NCBI RefSeq assembly: GCF_030463535.1
Contig: NC_132899.1
Coordinates: 18,561,490-18,625,489, forward strand
Origin: Salminus brasiliensis
Lineage: Eukaryota > Chordata > Actinopteri > Characiformes > Bryconidae
Direction of reading: 5' to 3'
Length of the DNA stretch: 64,000 nt
Shown: positions 12,806 through 24,240 of the stretch, one piece after another
How positions within the stretch are numbered: the first letter of the stretch is position 1
How the letters are laid out: every line of letters begins with the position of its first letter
Program-made: the position numbers and the translations under genes
The notes under the pieces: model-generated
What the model saw: the letters and a program-made list of their open reading frames with translations, nothing else
Told to the model about the DNA's origin: nothing
Databases searched by the model: none

Positions 12806-12853
12806 ACCGACAGTTACTGTAAAATGAAACCGACAGTTACTGTAAAATGAAAC
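12806..12853. repeat. Two tandem 23-bp units
   Basis: The phrase CGACAGTTACTGTAAAATGA plus AAC occurs twice in direct succession without a mismatch, just downstream of the pnpo stop codon, so probably in its 3' UTR. Confidence 0.75.
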
Positions 12854-12928
12854 GTAAGTATGTCCATTTCATCAGTGGTGATCTTTTTAAGGTTTGATGA
12901 AGAACCCAACTTCACCATATCCACTCTG

Positions 12929-13662
12929 TCAAGGTGCTAACCGGTGGTACGCCCAGCCCCCTTCTGCCCAATGTTGCATTTCCCCAAGTTCAGGCACTCC
13001 GTCTTTGGGCTTTGTGAAGACGATGCGATCATGCAGCCTATTGGTCTGGCCCTGCCAGAACTCAATCAGCAAAGGTTTCACAATGTAGCCGCCCCTACAG
13101 AAAGCAGGCATGAACGCACACCACATTAGGATAAAGCCAGCAATGATTCCTCACGTGATTTATTATACATACTTATTATTCCAAAACGTGTCATTTAGGT
13201 CAGCGCTACTATTTACCAGTAATCTGGCATGGGAACCTCAGAGTCCTCATATTTCTTCTCCAACTCTGCATTCTTCTGTCTTATGTACTGTGTATGGAGG
13301 ACATTTCCAGAGGAATCAGGTTTCATCTTCAGGACAAATTGTTAGAATGTAACAAATATTCAAATTGAGTGGATAAGCAGGAGCTACTCACCTCTCTGTT
13401 GGGTATCACCGTGCTCTGCCTGCTCACCACTGCACCAATCTGACTGCTCTTGGGTCTTGAGTGAAAGTATTCGCAGGAACTCTGATGTGGAATTCTCTCT
13501 ACAGTTCCTTCAATGCGAACCTGTGGGAACACAATTTTGAGATTCTCTCATAAGTTTTCACCTTTGAGAAGAAACTGACTTCTCTAGAACCTCAGATCTT
13601 AATCTGGATTTAGGAGGTTGTGGAGATCCTTTCATGGATGTAAACAATGTGGACTTTCTTTT

Positions 13663-13714
<52 letters not shown>

Positions 13715-13873
13715 TACATATGCTCATTAATTATTTCTTCTAAAAAAGGGTATTAGAAAAAAAAAAAAAAAAAAAAAAAGAGTTTATTCTTTTTTTTATT
13801 CCAATAGGTTCATGTTCATCTGCTCCAGAGAGTCCTATTTGTTGGCAGTACTTCTCTACAGGGACTAGACAAG

Positions 13874-13904
<31 letters not shown>

Positions 13905-15583
13905 ACTTAAAGTAGCTGAATGCATTCATGAGAAGGTGTCTACAAACATTTGGACATATAGTGTATATAGATAGAAAAAAATATGAAGTCAGCTTACTGT
14001 GTGCAGACGTTTTAGCTACCACTTAGCCAAATTAGCTACATACTTAAAAAAGTATGTAGCAAACTAAAACTTCATAAAAGGTCTTTTCCATTGTAGTGAA
14101 AATGGTTCGAATAGGAAGAGAAACAAAGCCAGTCATGTAATTGAAATATGCAGCTGCAAAAATAAATAAATAAATAAAATACATAAACAAAAGAGTAACA
14201 GATGATTATGGACCGTAAGAAAGGGAGAAGGCAGTGGGAGTGTAGCTGTCCAGGGTTCTGTCATCTCATTTTAATTAAAATGCAGTAAGGGCTCAGCTCA
14301 GCTCGGTCACTGATGTAAACAAGTGTACAATTTTACTCCTTCTATTTGACCAGTGTGGCTTATGCAAGGGTGCCAGAGAGTGTTTAATGTCAGTGGCCTC
14401 ATGCAAAAAAAAAAAAAAAAACTCACCTGCCTATTGAGTGGTTCCCAATAAAACACAAGGCACGCATGTGGGTTGCTCTCCTATAGGAATAGATGGGAGA
14501 AGACCTTGTAAGGAACATGCGAGTAAACATCTTTGCAACTGAAGGGTCGTATTTTGGCTGTATTCTAATGTATTGCGAGTAAAACTCTGGACTGCTTAGC
14601 GGCCCCTAAAGACTAATTTGACGAACACTACTCAAGAGCAAGGGGTCACAAATAATATCTGTAAAGACCGGAAAAGAAAACCTGCAACCATATATATGTC
14701 TCCAATTAATATCCAATTTGTGATTGGATGCTGTGGATGCAGTGGTCCCTAACCCTGGTCCTGCAGAACCCCAGACTTTGAAACACACCTAAGCAAAGCT
14801 TTTCTTAGCTGAACTGGGGAACAAAACAGGAAGACATGAAATGTGAAGGCTGTTAGCTGAAGACTCACCAGTTCTTTACCTTTACGGCTTTCGTAGTTTG
14901 TGAAGAAGCGAAATCCCTCATTGCTGAAACCTTTCAGCAGCACCATACGAGCAGACGGCCTCCCGTCCCTTTAGACAAGATAGCGAATAAAAAGCCAGGG
15001 TCAAACCAAACAGCCCTTTTTATCAGTCTAGCTTGTGAACCAGTGGTCTTTGCCGGTCTTGTCTGTAGCTGCGCTGACCCCCACCCCCACAGTGTGATAA
15101 GTGATACAGTTTTATATTGTCATTGTTTTTAGCTTCTAGAACTGAAGGATTTCTTACTATTAACGGTTCTTCTGAGAAAATTACATCACTGATATAGTGC
15201 ACAACAATTTTACTTGGTTGCTGTTGCAATGCACATGGCATTGGCCTCCCCGATTTCAGGACACTTGGTAGCTTGATCAAACCACTCGCCAAACTGCTTT
15301 ATAGGGTCAAGCGAAACAAGGTGATCCTCTTCAAAGCACTGCAAGACCAGGAAAATGTGATTAAGATCACATGTGTTTACATAGAGAAATACATTCTATA
15401 TTGGCTGATAGGATATACTCTAATTGGTACTATTTTTGATTACTACTTAAGGTCATTTTAAACGTTTCATAATCTTGCTTGTTTGTTATTATCATTTGAT
15501 TAAAAGGGTTCATCAACAAATTAAATGTTCATGTTTAAAGCATTAGATTGCCTTTGGGTTCTGAACTTGCCAGAACACAAATC

Positions 15584-15621
<38 letters not shown>

Positions 15622-16773
15622 ATTAATCCACTAAATCTAGTCTTTATCACATGGAATATATGATTTTAAACAAACAAACAAACAAACAAAAAAACTAACT
15701 ACATATTCATCACTTTAGATTATGGAACATCTACAGCATATATTTTTTAATCATATGAAATATAGTTTAATTTATAGGTTTAACCACACAATTACCGAAC
15801 AACCTTCAGAATCATGTTTAGATGATCTAGATCATCTTCTCCTTTACTGATACTTTTTACTTTAGTCTTCAAAAATCAAAGAACCAGGTCTTTCAACCCT
15901 GCTAAAGAAATCCAGCACAAGACCAGCTTGTGCTGGTAACCGGTTTTAGATGGTCTAAGCTGGTCTTTGATGATCAAGGTGATCGAAAAGTTGGTCATCC
16001 AGGCAAAAACATACCCTATGCTGGTTAACCAGCTGATCATGCTGGATGGCTAGTTTGGTAAAGCTGGTTGACAAGACTGGTTAAGTTAGTCATACTGTTG
16101 GACCAGCTTGGTCATGATGGTCAACCACCTTGGTCATGCTGCTTGACCACTTTAGTCATACTGGATAACAAGCTTGGTCATACGGGTTAACCAGTTTGTT
16201 CAGGCTGGTGATGCTGGTTAACCAGTTAAACCATCAAATTCAAACCAAAACATATCATATGCTGGTCTAGAGATGAACCGGTCAATCAGTTTTACCTAGC
16301 TTGAGATGGCCAGGCTGTTTTTATTTATTTATTTATTAAGCAAGGAAAATCAGTGTTATAACTGAAGACTCTGTCCTGTTGCTGGTGGATCTTAAGGGGC
16401 ACAGCTCACCCCAACCCCAAAGCCAACAGAGGTCACATAACTGACACCACCAGAAACGTGGCTGTTGAGCGGTGGCTGTAATGCGTGATGGATGGTCAAA
16501 GTGCAACGCAAGGCTACAGTTCAGCTGTCACAGCCTAATGTCTGGATCGAGGTGGGCTTAGACTGAAAGGGTCTTTAACGTTACCTCCTCGTCGCCTTTG
16601 TATTTCTTTCTCATGTCACTCAGGTCCATCGCTTTGTTGTTAGTCGTCGACTTCGTGCACAAAGACGAGAATAATATCGACCGGTAATAAAGTGACAGAG
16701 AAGGTCTGGACGGGACGAACTGAGCAGCGTTGCTGATGCACCTCAACGTGCTGAAACTCAACACACGTCTCAT
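12929..16773 (-). CDS. pnpo: pnpo, pyridoxamine 5'-phosphate oxidase
   Basis: Seven minus-strand coding exons: 16585-16773, 15214-15338, 14869-14968, 14427-14480, 13392-13520, 13217-13287 and 12929-13094. They join in frame to 277 residues (human 261). The enzyme is an FMN-dependent oxidase that converts pyridoxamine or pyridoxine 5'-phosphate to pyridoxal 5'-phosphate, the last step of vitamin B6 salvage. Visible motifs are ARMVLLKGF and [15 protein letters not shown] (FMN and substrate site), [27 protein letters not shown], and the family signature [17 protein letters not shown]; the two Arg that are disease sites in human (R225, R229) are present. The C-terminus HRLAP matches the family. 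The first ATG in frame is at 16773 ([11 protein letters not shown]); the frame stays open further upstream but without ATG. The 48 or so residues before [12 protein letters not shown] are rich in Ser and Arg, like a mitochondrial leader. An inner ATG at 16629 would give a 229-residue cytosolic form. Confidence 0.95.
13662..13902. repeat. (CA)n, poly(A) and (TG)n tracts
   Basis: In a pnpo intron: a CA run at about 13662-13712, an A run at 13758-13779 and a TG run at 13875-13902. The TG run sits inside a truncated MITE that ends at 13965. Confidence 0.9.
13795..13965. mobile_element. Truncated TA-flanked MITE (CACTATA family)
   Basis: The segment ends with GACATATAGTGTA, that is TATAGTG followed by the target TA at 13964-13965. 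Inner phrases such as GCATTCATGAGAAGG and ACAAACATTTGGACATATAG match the full copies at 32060 and 38632. The other end is lost in a T-rich tract. Confidence 0.7.
14035..14060. repeat. Perfect 11-bp inverted repeat
   Basis: GCTACATACTT and AAGTATGTAGC flank a 4-base AAAA loop in a pnpo intron. It is probably the remnant tip of a palindromic MITE. Confidence 0.7.
15588..15618. repeat. Poly(A) tract
   Basis: About 30 A residues in the first intron of pnpo, possibly the tail of an old retroposed insert. Confidence 0.85.
15920..16320. repeat. Degenerate CTGGTTAACCAG-type repeat element
   Basis: About 400 bp in the first intron of pnpo built from words such as GACCAGCTTGGTCATG, CTGGTTAACCAG and TTGGTCATGCTGCTTGACCA, in direct and inverted arrangement at irregular 20-40 bp spacing. 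The ends (GACCAGCTTGTGCTGG and the GATGAACCGGTCAATC area) are roughly complementary. This repeat type is widespread in teleosts. I see no transposase in it. Confidence 0.75.
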
Positions 16774-17165
16774 GCTTGTAACACAACGCAAAGTCCTCGC
16801 CGTGACGTAACACGTCGCCACATCGTTACGCAAATCACCGAAAACAGAAGCGCTGAGTTTGTGCGTTGTGTGTAGAATCGGCCTACATAAGACTAAACCT
16901 GCACATCTGTAGGATATGCGGAGAAGTTATCAAACATGTTTAATTAATGTAAACATTTCTAAGCTATTCCCCTTAAACGACCGGCGAATAAACACCGATT
17001 AATTTAACAACACTGCGCTTTAGGTTTCGATGCCTCGTCCAATGCGAGGAGTCTGAAGTGCAGATTTCCACATCATGCGCAGCGGCCAGCGGTGGAGGAC
17101 ATGAGTTAAAGCTCGCGTAATCTGCGCGGAAACGCGTCGCTTTTTTACATCACATCCGGCGCAAA
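16774..17165. promoter_or_regulatory. Shared divergent promoter of pnpo and mrpl10
   Basis: The two start codons are separated by only 392 bp and face away from each other. The interval is richer in CG than its surroundings. It holds a CCAAT box at 17039-17043, a CATGCGCA word like an NRF1 half site at 17074-17081, and ACATCCGG, an ETS/GABP-type site, at 17152-17159. No TATA box is seen. NRF1 and GABP control many mitochondrial protein genes, which suits both products. The motifs are seen; binding is inferred. Confidence 0.6.
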
Positions 17166-17174
17166 ATGGCAGCG
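17161..17174 (+). promoter_or_regulatory. YY1-like element at the mrpl10 start codon
   Basis: CAAAATGGCAGCG overlaps the mrpl10 ATG and differs by one base from the typical YY1 core (C)AA(A/G)ATGGCGGC. YY1 sites over the start codon are common in housekeeping and mitochondrial genes with short 5' UTRs, so transcription of mrpl10 may begin very near here. Confidence 0.4.
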
Positions 17175-20163
17175 ACCTTGTGCAGCAGGATATTTCTAAC
17201 AAAAACGGGTATTAATCTTTATTAACTGGTTGAATATGTGTTATAAAGGGACACTGCAGTGGTTTAGTCCTTGTAAAACAGTTGACGAGCATGTGAACGT
17301 TTGATATATCAGTGCACATCTTAAAATACTTTATCGAGTTGTGGGTGTCGGTGTCATTTCTCTCAGTCGGACAGTTGTGGGGTTTTCTGCTGTAATGAAC
17401 CTGATGTGGGTTTTGGTCTGGAGCTAAATCCGTTGTTTTTACAGCAGGGAATACATGTGACAGTGTATAGCTGGAGCAGGGAGCGAAGTAGCTAATTAAA
17501 TAAAACGTGAAGCAGTGCAGTCGTTTAAGATGTTACCTTGTTAGTCGATCATGAAGCCCTTCATTAGGTAAATATGGTAAAAGCTAAAATGATACACGTA
17601 TGTGTAATTGAATTGATTGGTGTATGATCAAGCATTATAACGACAGTAAATTATGAATTCCACTTACTGTAAATGATCTATTTATTTATTTTAATGAAGG
17701 ATTGATTAGATAAATTAGATGTTACCTTGAAAATACTGAGCTTCCCAGAGGATAGTTTCAGTATTAGTTAACACACTCATGAGTGACTTTAAATATTGCT
17801 GTTTTAAATATCCAAAGCATTTTGTATGGTACTGTACATTAATACGGTCATGCAAAAACCTTTTAAAAGTCTTTTTTTTTTTAATTGTATTCCTCCTTTT
17901 CTACTTTTGGATGTAATCTGTATCATGATAATTAGACAATAGAAATGGTCCAAAATTACAAAATGAAATCATTTTACATTGACTTTCATTGAATGTTCCT
18001 TCTAAAACAAGAAAAAGAAAAAAATGCTTTAACCACACACAAATGACATTTTTAAAAAAATGGATTAGTCTATTAAGGATATTATTATATTAGGGCCATG
18101 TTTAATCTTTGCTGATCTGTATATGTCATCCCTGTAGGATGGCTGCCTTTGGCTCAGAGTGTCCGTCATGGCTCCAAAGCGGTCACCCGTCATCGAAAGC
18201 CTGTGCACTTTCTCAAGCAGAAGTTGCTGGCTATTACTGAGTACGATCCACCCAAACAGGCTTTTCCACATGGTGCTCTTGCTCCACCTACCAAGAAGGC
18301 CAAGCAGGTAGGAGCTACGTTATGGTTGCCATTATGCTCACAGATGTTTCTGTAAATAGATTTTTAAATCATAGGTTATAGAGACGCCATATTGAAAGTA
18401 ATTAAACTTTTGTTTGTGTACTTTGTTTAATGGTAACTTTTTGACTGGCTTTTACTGGTTGTTTAAACATTTGATTTCATAAGACATTTAATGGAACTTT
18501 TATTTACAGCACTTTTTGTTTCCATATGGTGTTTTTTTTTGTGAAACCAAAAGTTGAGTTTAAGGCATAAGGTCCTTAAATGTAAAATTCCTGCAAGAGA
18601 ACTTTTGTTTTTCTTCTCTGCTCTGAAACGTGAATTTTAAACACCAGTTAAAAAGCTGTTTGGTGAAGCTTAGCAAGATTATGCTTCCTTATTTGCATGT
18701 CTGCATTGTGGCAATTTTATTTTTTGTAGCTCTGAATATTTTCAAATGTGGTACTCTGTATCAGCAGATACTTGAAAATCAGGAATCAGAAAGGGAGAAA
18801 AAGTGTTATCTGTGCATCCCTAATAATGGTCATGTACAACGGTCAGGATTTGAGTTGAGAATTCAGTTGATCGAACAATAGGGTCATTTAGACAGAGCTG
18901 CGAAGGTGCTCAAAAAGCATGGAACATAAAAGTATCTAGCTTAGTCATAAAAATATTATATAAAAACTAAGTCCCAAAGTTCCCAAAAATCTTGATTGAT
19001 TATGTGATCATTTGACTGCAAACATGCATGTATTTATCAGTGTATTAGTGTATTATTTTTTTAGGATGATTTACACAAATAAACAAACCCACAACTAACA
19101 CACACACATACCTCTGTGCTGATGCTGTATGTACTGTTATAGTTACATGAGCATCTCTGATCTGCTGTTGTGAAAGATGACAAATTATCATACTGTGACC
19201 ACATGTGGGAAGCTTGTAAATCAGTAAAATCCACTCTGCATAAGAAAAAAAAGATGGTGAAACTGCACTGTGTTTAATAGTTTAATCTACCAGAAGACCA
19301 AAATATCTCCATGTACGGTCTTATTCAAAAGTCTTAAGGAAACCCCTGTTTTAATGATATATTAAAAAATAAATATGTTAGAAATCCCAATTATGAAAAA
19401 CCTTAAATCTAAGTCTGCCTTTTGGAGCACAATTCCTATTTTCTGAATTTAAATACATCTTAAAACAACAAAACAAAATGTTAAATAAATAAATTAAACA
19501 GGAAATAAGCTTTTAAATTTGCTGAGGTGTGTTCCCTGTAGAAAATGTGAGCAAAAAGTTTTTTACCAGGAGTGCTCAAACCTTTTTTTGAAACATTGCT
19601 TATTCTGTTCCGTTTTCTTTTTAATAGGAAAGTGGCTTGGAGAGGCTGTTAAAGAAAGAGGTGGAAACCACGTTTAGAGAGTGTAAGATGCTTGCTGTGG
19701 TCCAGAACAATGCCTCCAATTCTGAGGATATGCTTCTCCTGAGGCACAGACTTTTTAAACATGATATCAGCATCAAACGGTTTCCCAATGAGGTAAAGTC
19801 AGGCTTCCGCAAACAGCATACCATCCCTATAAAACAGCTAGAGCTATACATTATTCATTGTGGCTAACCAATGACTTGTGGTGTTTTGCAGATAATGAGA
19901 TCCTTTCTGCCCAACAGTCGATATAAGAACCTGCTGCCTCTGTTCATAGGACAGACTATTATGTTTGTCAGTAAGGAGCCAAAAGTTAAGGAAATGTTAC
20001 GAGTGTTGAGGAGTAGCCCTCAGATGATACTCTTAGGTGAGTTTACCATGCTTATTATGCTATTTGACTGAATTACATGCGCTAGACAGTTCCTTGAAGA
20101 AATGTTAAGACTTTATAACAGAGAATTGCATTAATTCCCTTATACACACTCTGACTGTTACTG

Positions 20164-20223
<60 letters not shown>

Positions 20224-20594
20224 ATAAAGCAAATTATGTTTCACACAGATGTTTTCAGATTGTCTGTGGTAATCAAATGCACACTATCCGGCAGACAGAT
20301 TAAAGATGCCCGAGCACTGTGGTATCTTCTGAATGGTACTGATCGCATTGCTTCTTCTACATTGCTCTTCTAGGAGGCTGTATAGAAAACACGCTGTTAT
20401 CTCAACAAGGAATACTTAACTACTCCAAGCTGCCATCTATATCCACTGTCCACGGTGAGCTGGTTGGAGGCCTGACCTTAATGACCTCACAGACTGTGTC
20501 AATGCTGCAGCGGCACCCTGCCCACCTCTCAGCTCTCCTCCAGCAGTATATCAAACAGATGCAGCCTGCAGACACCCCAGAGTCTACTATGTAG
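17166..20594 (+). CDS. mrpl10: mrpl10, mitochondrial large ribosomal subunit protein uL10m
   Basis: Five coding exons: 17166-17208, 18138-18307, 19628-19792, 19892-20036 and 20374-20594, in frame, 247 residues (human about 261). The protein is the mitochondrial uL10 that anchors the bL12m stalk on the 39S subunit. The N-terminus MAATLCSRIFLTKTGWLPLA looks like a mitochondrial targeting peptide; RHGSKAVTRHRKPVHFLKQK follows and matches the family. The L10 core runs from about residue 80 to 220 with ECKMLAVVQNNA, RHRLFKHDISIKRFPNE, LLPLFIGQTIMFVSKEPKVK and LLGGCIENTLLS. The end LLQQYIKQMQPADTPESTM is acidic and polar as in orthologues. It is head to head with pnpo and followed 3.6 kb later by osbpl7 on the same strand, as MRPL10 and OSBPL7 are in human. 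The fourth intron carries a long (TA)n run. No damage is seen. Confidence 0.95.
20165..20223. repeat. (TA)n microsatellite
   Basis: About 29 TA units in the fourth intron of mrpl10. Confidence 0.95.
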
Positions 20595-20928
20595 GAGACC
20601 ACCCCTAAGACAGAAGAGGAGGCAGCTGTCTAAATCTATTCATGTCACTGCTCCATGATTGGCATGAATTGTTTAAAGTTTTATGTCAATAGGTCTAAAG
20701 TACAGTGTTTGGATTTTTTGATAAGGACATTAATGCTCTTTTGACACTGCAGATGTCATGTATGTATGCAGTTATCAGTGAAATGTTATGTTTGACATAA
20801 CAAGAAGATATTCATGCTTGTTTAATTGATGCAAGATGTAAAATTCACCTGGTTCTTCTTTTCTCATACGCAAGTCAACATTTGACTGATCACATTTACA
20901 GTACAGCAGAACATTTGATGCAGATGTG

Positions 20929-20962
20929 AATAAAAAAACAAACAAACAATAACGCCAATAAA
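20929..20962 (+). terminator. mrpl10 poly(A) signals
   Basis: Two AATAAA hexamers, at 20929-20934 and 20957-20962, stand about 340-370 bp after the mrpl10 stop and are the first canonical signals in the 3' UTR. Confidence 0.6.
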
Positions 20963-20984
20963 GTCATATCTCTATTCACTTTGT

Positions 20985-23900
20985 TTATTGCTTTGTTTCA
21001 AGGCAAGTATACTGATTGTTTGGAAGTAAAGATTCAAAGTAATACATGGTGGTATTGTGGATCTGGGTTTGCTAGTCTTTTCTAGTTCTAAAAACGGATG
21101 AAAACAGTAGCAACTGAATTACAGTAGCCCAGTGCATAATATCTTTCTCTTCAAAGCCAGTCTGCCTGCACCTCTAATTCCTATAGCTCCTTAGTCACTA
21201 ATGCGGATAATGATTTGACTGAACTGTGGTGAGAACTTCAGGTCCTGGCGCAGTTAATTCCACTCGCTGGTAGAAGACGCTTGAGGAGGTGTGCACAAGA
21301 ACTACTTTCTTTTTTGGAGGTCATTGATCAGCGATATTTTGTCACAAATGGGGAAGCCTAATGATCGTGGAAACTTTACTTGTGCGATTTCTCTGGGGTC
21401 AGTTGGACATAGGAGTCTCAGGTAAGATACAGGAACATAAGCCATAGTCTCTGGATGGAGACACGGTGTACTTACTTAAGCCCTTTTTTATCGTGAGATT
21501 TGCTTTGTAGAAGCGGGTACATTGTTTATAAAAGGAAAAAGTCTGTCATATTAGGGTTCTAGGACACTGAGGGTTAATGGCTTTTTATGGACATTGCCTG
21601 ACAGCTTTATCTACAGAATACACAAAAAAAGTGCATGTAGTCAAGCCCTTGGCAAATAAGTGTGTAATTTAGTCTAACTGAATTTTTAAAGCTATAAGCT
21701 TGTATAACAAAAAAAGGAAACTTAAATGTTGCCTTTATAAATAGTTGAACTTCTGAACTGCTTCCATTTAATTGTCCATTTAATTAATTGTTATTAAGCA
21801 GTGTTAACAATGCAATATTTTATTTTTTATGATATTATGGGGTGAATGTTACTAGTTGTTTATATACATTATTGCTGTCACACAAAAATGCTGTATCTCC
21901 AAAAGAGGAACCAATGAAAGTAAATTAAACATAATAAATTGTAATAATAAATGAATATTAAATTACTACTAAAAGTAATTTGAGCGTTTCTGTTGGTTCA
22001 ATCACCAGGAAACGGACACAATGTAAAATACAACTGCCAGATTCACATTGTCAAAAAGTGAAACTCCACAAAAATGGAGATACAAGGTTTCTGAGTGTCA
22101 GTCACAAGATACTTAGATTGATTGTGCCACTAAGTTAAGGTCATTAGTTGATAAGACGAGAGGTTGTTTGCCCTGTGGTGAACTGTGTTGCAAACCATCT
22201 TGTTGTCAGTTGCTGACTGGTCGACAGGAGACAATGTTCAACAGTGAGGGAACAGGAACAGTATCTTTCCAATGGGAATCTCTGAATTTCATCCCAAAGG
22301 ACAGAGCAGTGGTCATCTTTGTGGTCATCCTCCTTTTCTATGTTTTGCATGGCCATCTTCTGAAGTGATGGCCCAGTATTCTGTGTTTTTCATTGTTGAG
22401 TGAGCAAAGCTTTGGCGACTGTTAAAATCTCTTTATCTTGTTTCCACCATGTGCTCCTATCGTTGAGGTCAATCCTGCCTCAATGATCAGGTTTTACATA
22501 ACTCTGACTTGGCATGGGCATAGAGAAAATCTAACTAGAAAAGATGTAAACACTCCAAACATCTGATCATTTTAGTAGAAGTTAATTCATCTCCATTGGG
22601 ATATTTTCTAGTTTGAGGCAGTAGAATAACAAATGCTATAGTCTTGTATCTTCTAGTCAGACATTGTGTTTTCTTTGGCTTGTGATCTTGTTATTCCATG
22701 TTCCTGGACCATCCATGCAACGGGCTGCTAAAAAAAGACTGCTCAAAGCCAATTACCATGATGGCGTTAATCCTCCCACCCCGGGCCTGTAGCTGATGGT
22801 GTAGTAGGAGCGCTGTTACCTTGCTGAACATGCTGGTATTTAAGAGATAAACAGTTATTGGTATTTAGTGCTTTTTGTGGACCTTAAATCATGAATTATC
22901 TAATATTAAGGAGCCTAAGAGGTAGTTTATTTGGTGTATAGGCATGTCAAAAAACAAATGAAAGCCATATGGACCAAAATGTCATGACAATTAAAATGTA
23001 TGAAGTGAATGAATATGTTTTATAAGAATGAGAATTGATGCCTTTATGGACTTTTTGAATATATTTAGTCATTTTTGTATTACAATGATGGGCTAGAGAG
23101 TCAACTGAGCCATAATTTATTTCATGCATACCAGCTGCTTCTACAAATAATCAGAAGCAACTATTCAGATAATTCAGATCTGTTTTTTGCCAGAAGATAA
23201 ATATGGACACAAGCAATTAGAACCCCAAGCTTGAAGGGATCTACAAATATCTAATGAAGTTTGTTGTTGACCATGATCAGTATGACACTTGGTACCTGTA
23301 TGTATTTAATGTAACTTAATTTACCTCATTTGTTCGGTTTCCTTTTCCGTGTAGTTCTGAATTGCTTTACTGCATTTACTGTTATACTATTACATGCTGT
23401 TCTTGTCAATATAATATATATAAAGCTTTAATTCTCTTTATTCTTCCATGTCAGGTAGTGATGAAAGGAAGCGATGAGTAAAAAATTGCCTAAAAAACAC
23501 AAATGTTCAGAAATGGCTGTGATATCAATTTTGTTTTTATTGTTTCACGCTCAGTGTTTCATTTTAGTATTGTTTTAGTACACATTTTAATGCCATTTTC
23601 TGGACCTCAGAGAGTACTGGTCTGTTTGGGTTGTGATCTTGATTCTAAAAGTAGTTGCATTCATGAAAAGGCAGGATAGGACAAGAACTTGGTGTCTCAC
23701 TCAATAAGCGGTTTGGCCAGTGGACATGAGGTGAAGAGCCAGTGAGAAGAAGACGAGAGTGGCAGGGTTAGATTCTGCCTAAGCCATGCTGGCTCTAGGA
23801 GCTTTCTGGTGTTAGGTAACAAGATTAAGCGTTTTCTTTGGGCTTGCACTGTTTACATGTACACTTTTTTATTGTTACTGTCAGTGCAAATCAGGAATGT

Positions 23901-24240
23901 GCCGCTGTGTTGCCGAATAATAAGCCAAATAAGGCGGCAGATTGCTCTAGCTAAATAGCTAGTGATACTGTAGGCCTGTGTGTTAATAGCATGAGTACTT
24001 CATGTATCTTGTTCACAAAAAAAAAAAAACTAAATATCTCTTCTTTGTTAGGTCAGTAGCATCTACATACAGAACCTGAACAATCAGTAGCACCCAAATT
24101 TGGGTTGTTATTGTCATTGTTATTAACACTAACATTTCTGCTTTACAGATTTGTGTTCCTATGGTCCTAAAAAAACCTAGCAAATCATACAGTTTGCCAA
24201 CACTCAATTAAGGCGTGCAGAAGAAGAGTACATTTTCAAT
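20985..24240. other. mrpl10-osbpl7 spacer and osbpl7 5' region
   Basis: There is no supported coding exon. A possible osbpl7 5' exon ends at 21420. The rest is AT-rich unique DNA. An acceptor-like GCGTGCAG ends at 24220, 20 bases before the osbpl7 ATG, so the first coding exon may begin at 24221. Confidence 0.45.
21190..21420 (+). other. osbpl7: Possible non-coding first exon of osbpl7
   Basis: The stretch ends AGGAGTCTCAG followed by GTAAGATA, a strong donor on the osbpl7 strand, and is less AT-rich than its surroundings. It would splice to the exon holding the ATG at 24241. Only the donor supports this. Confidence 0.25.

Noticed and set aside
16774-16833. 20-residue N-terminal extension of pnpo
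   Set aside because: It begins at TTG. The first in-frame ATG is at 16773 and has A at position -3.
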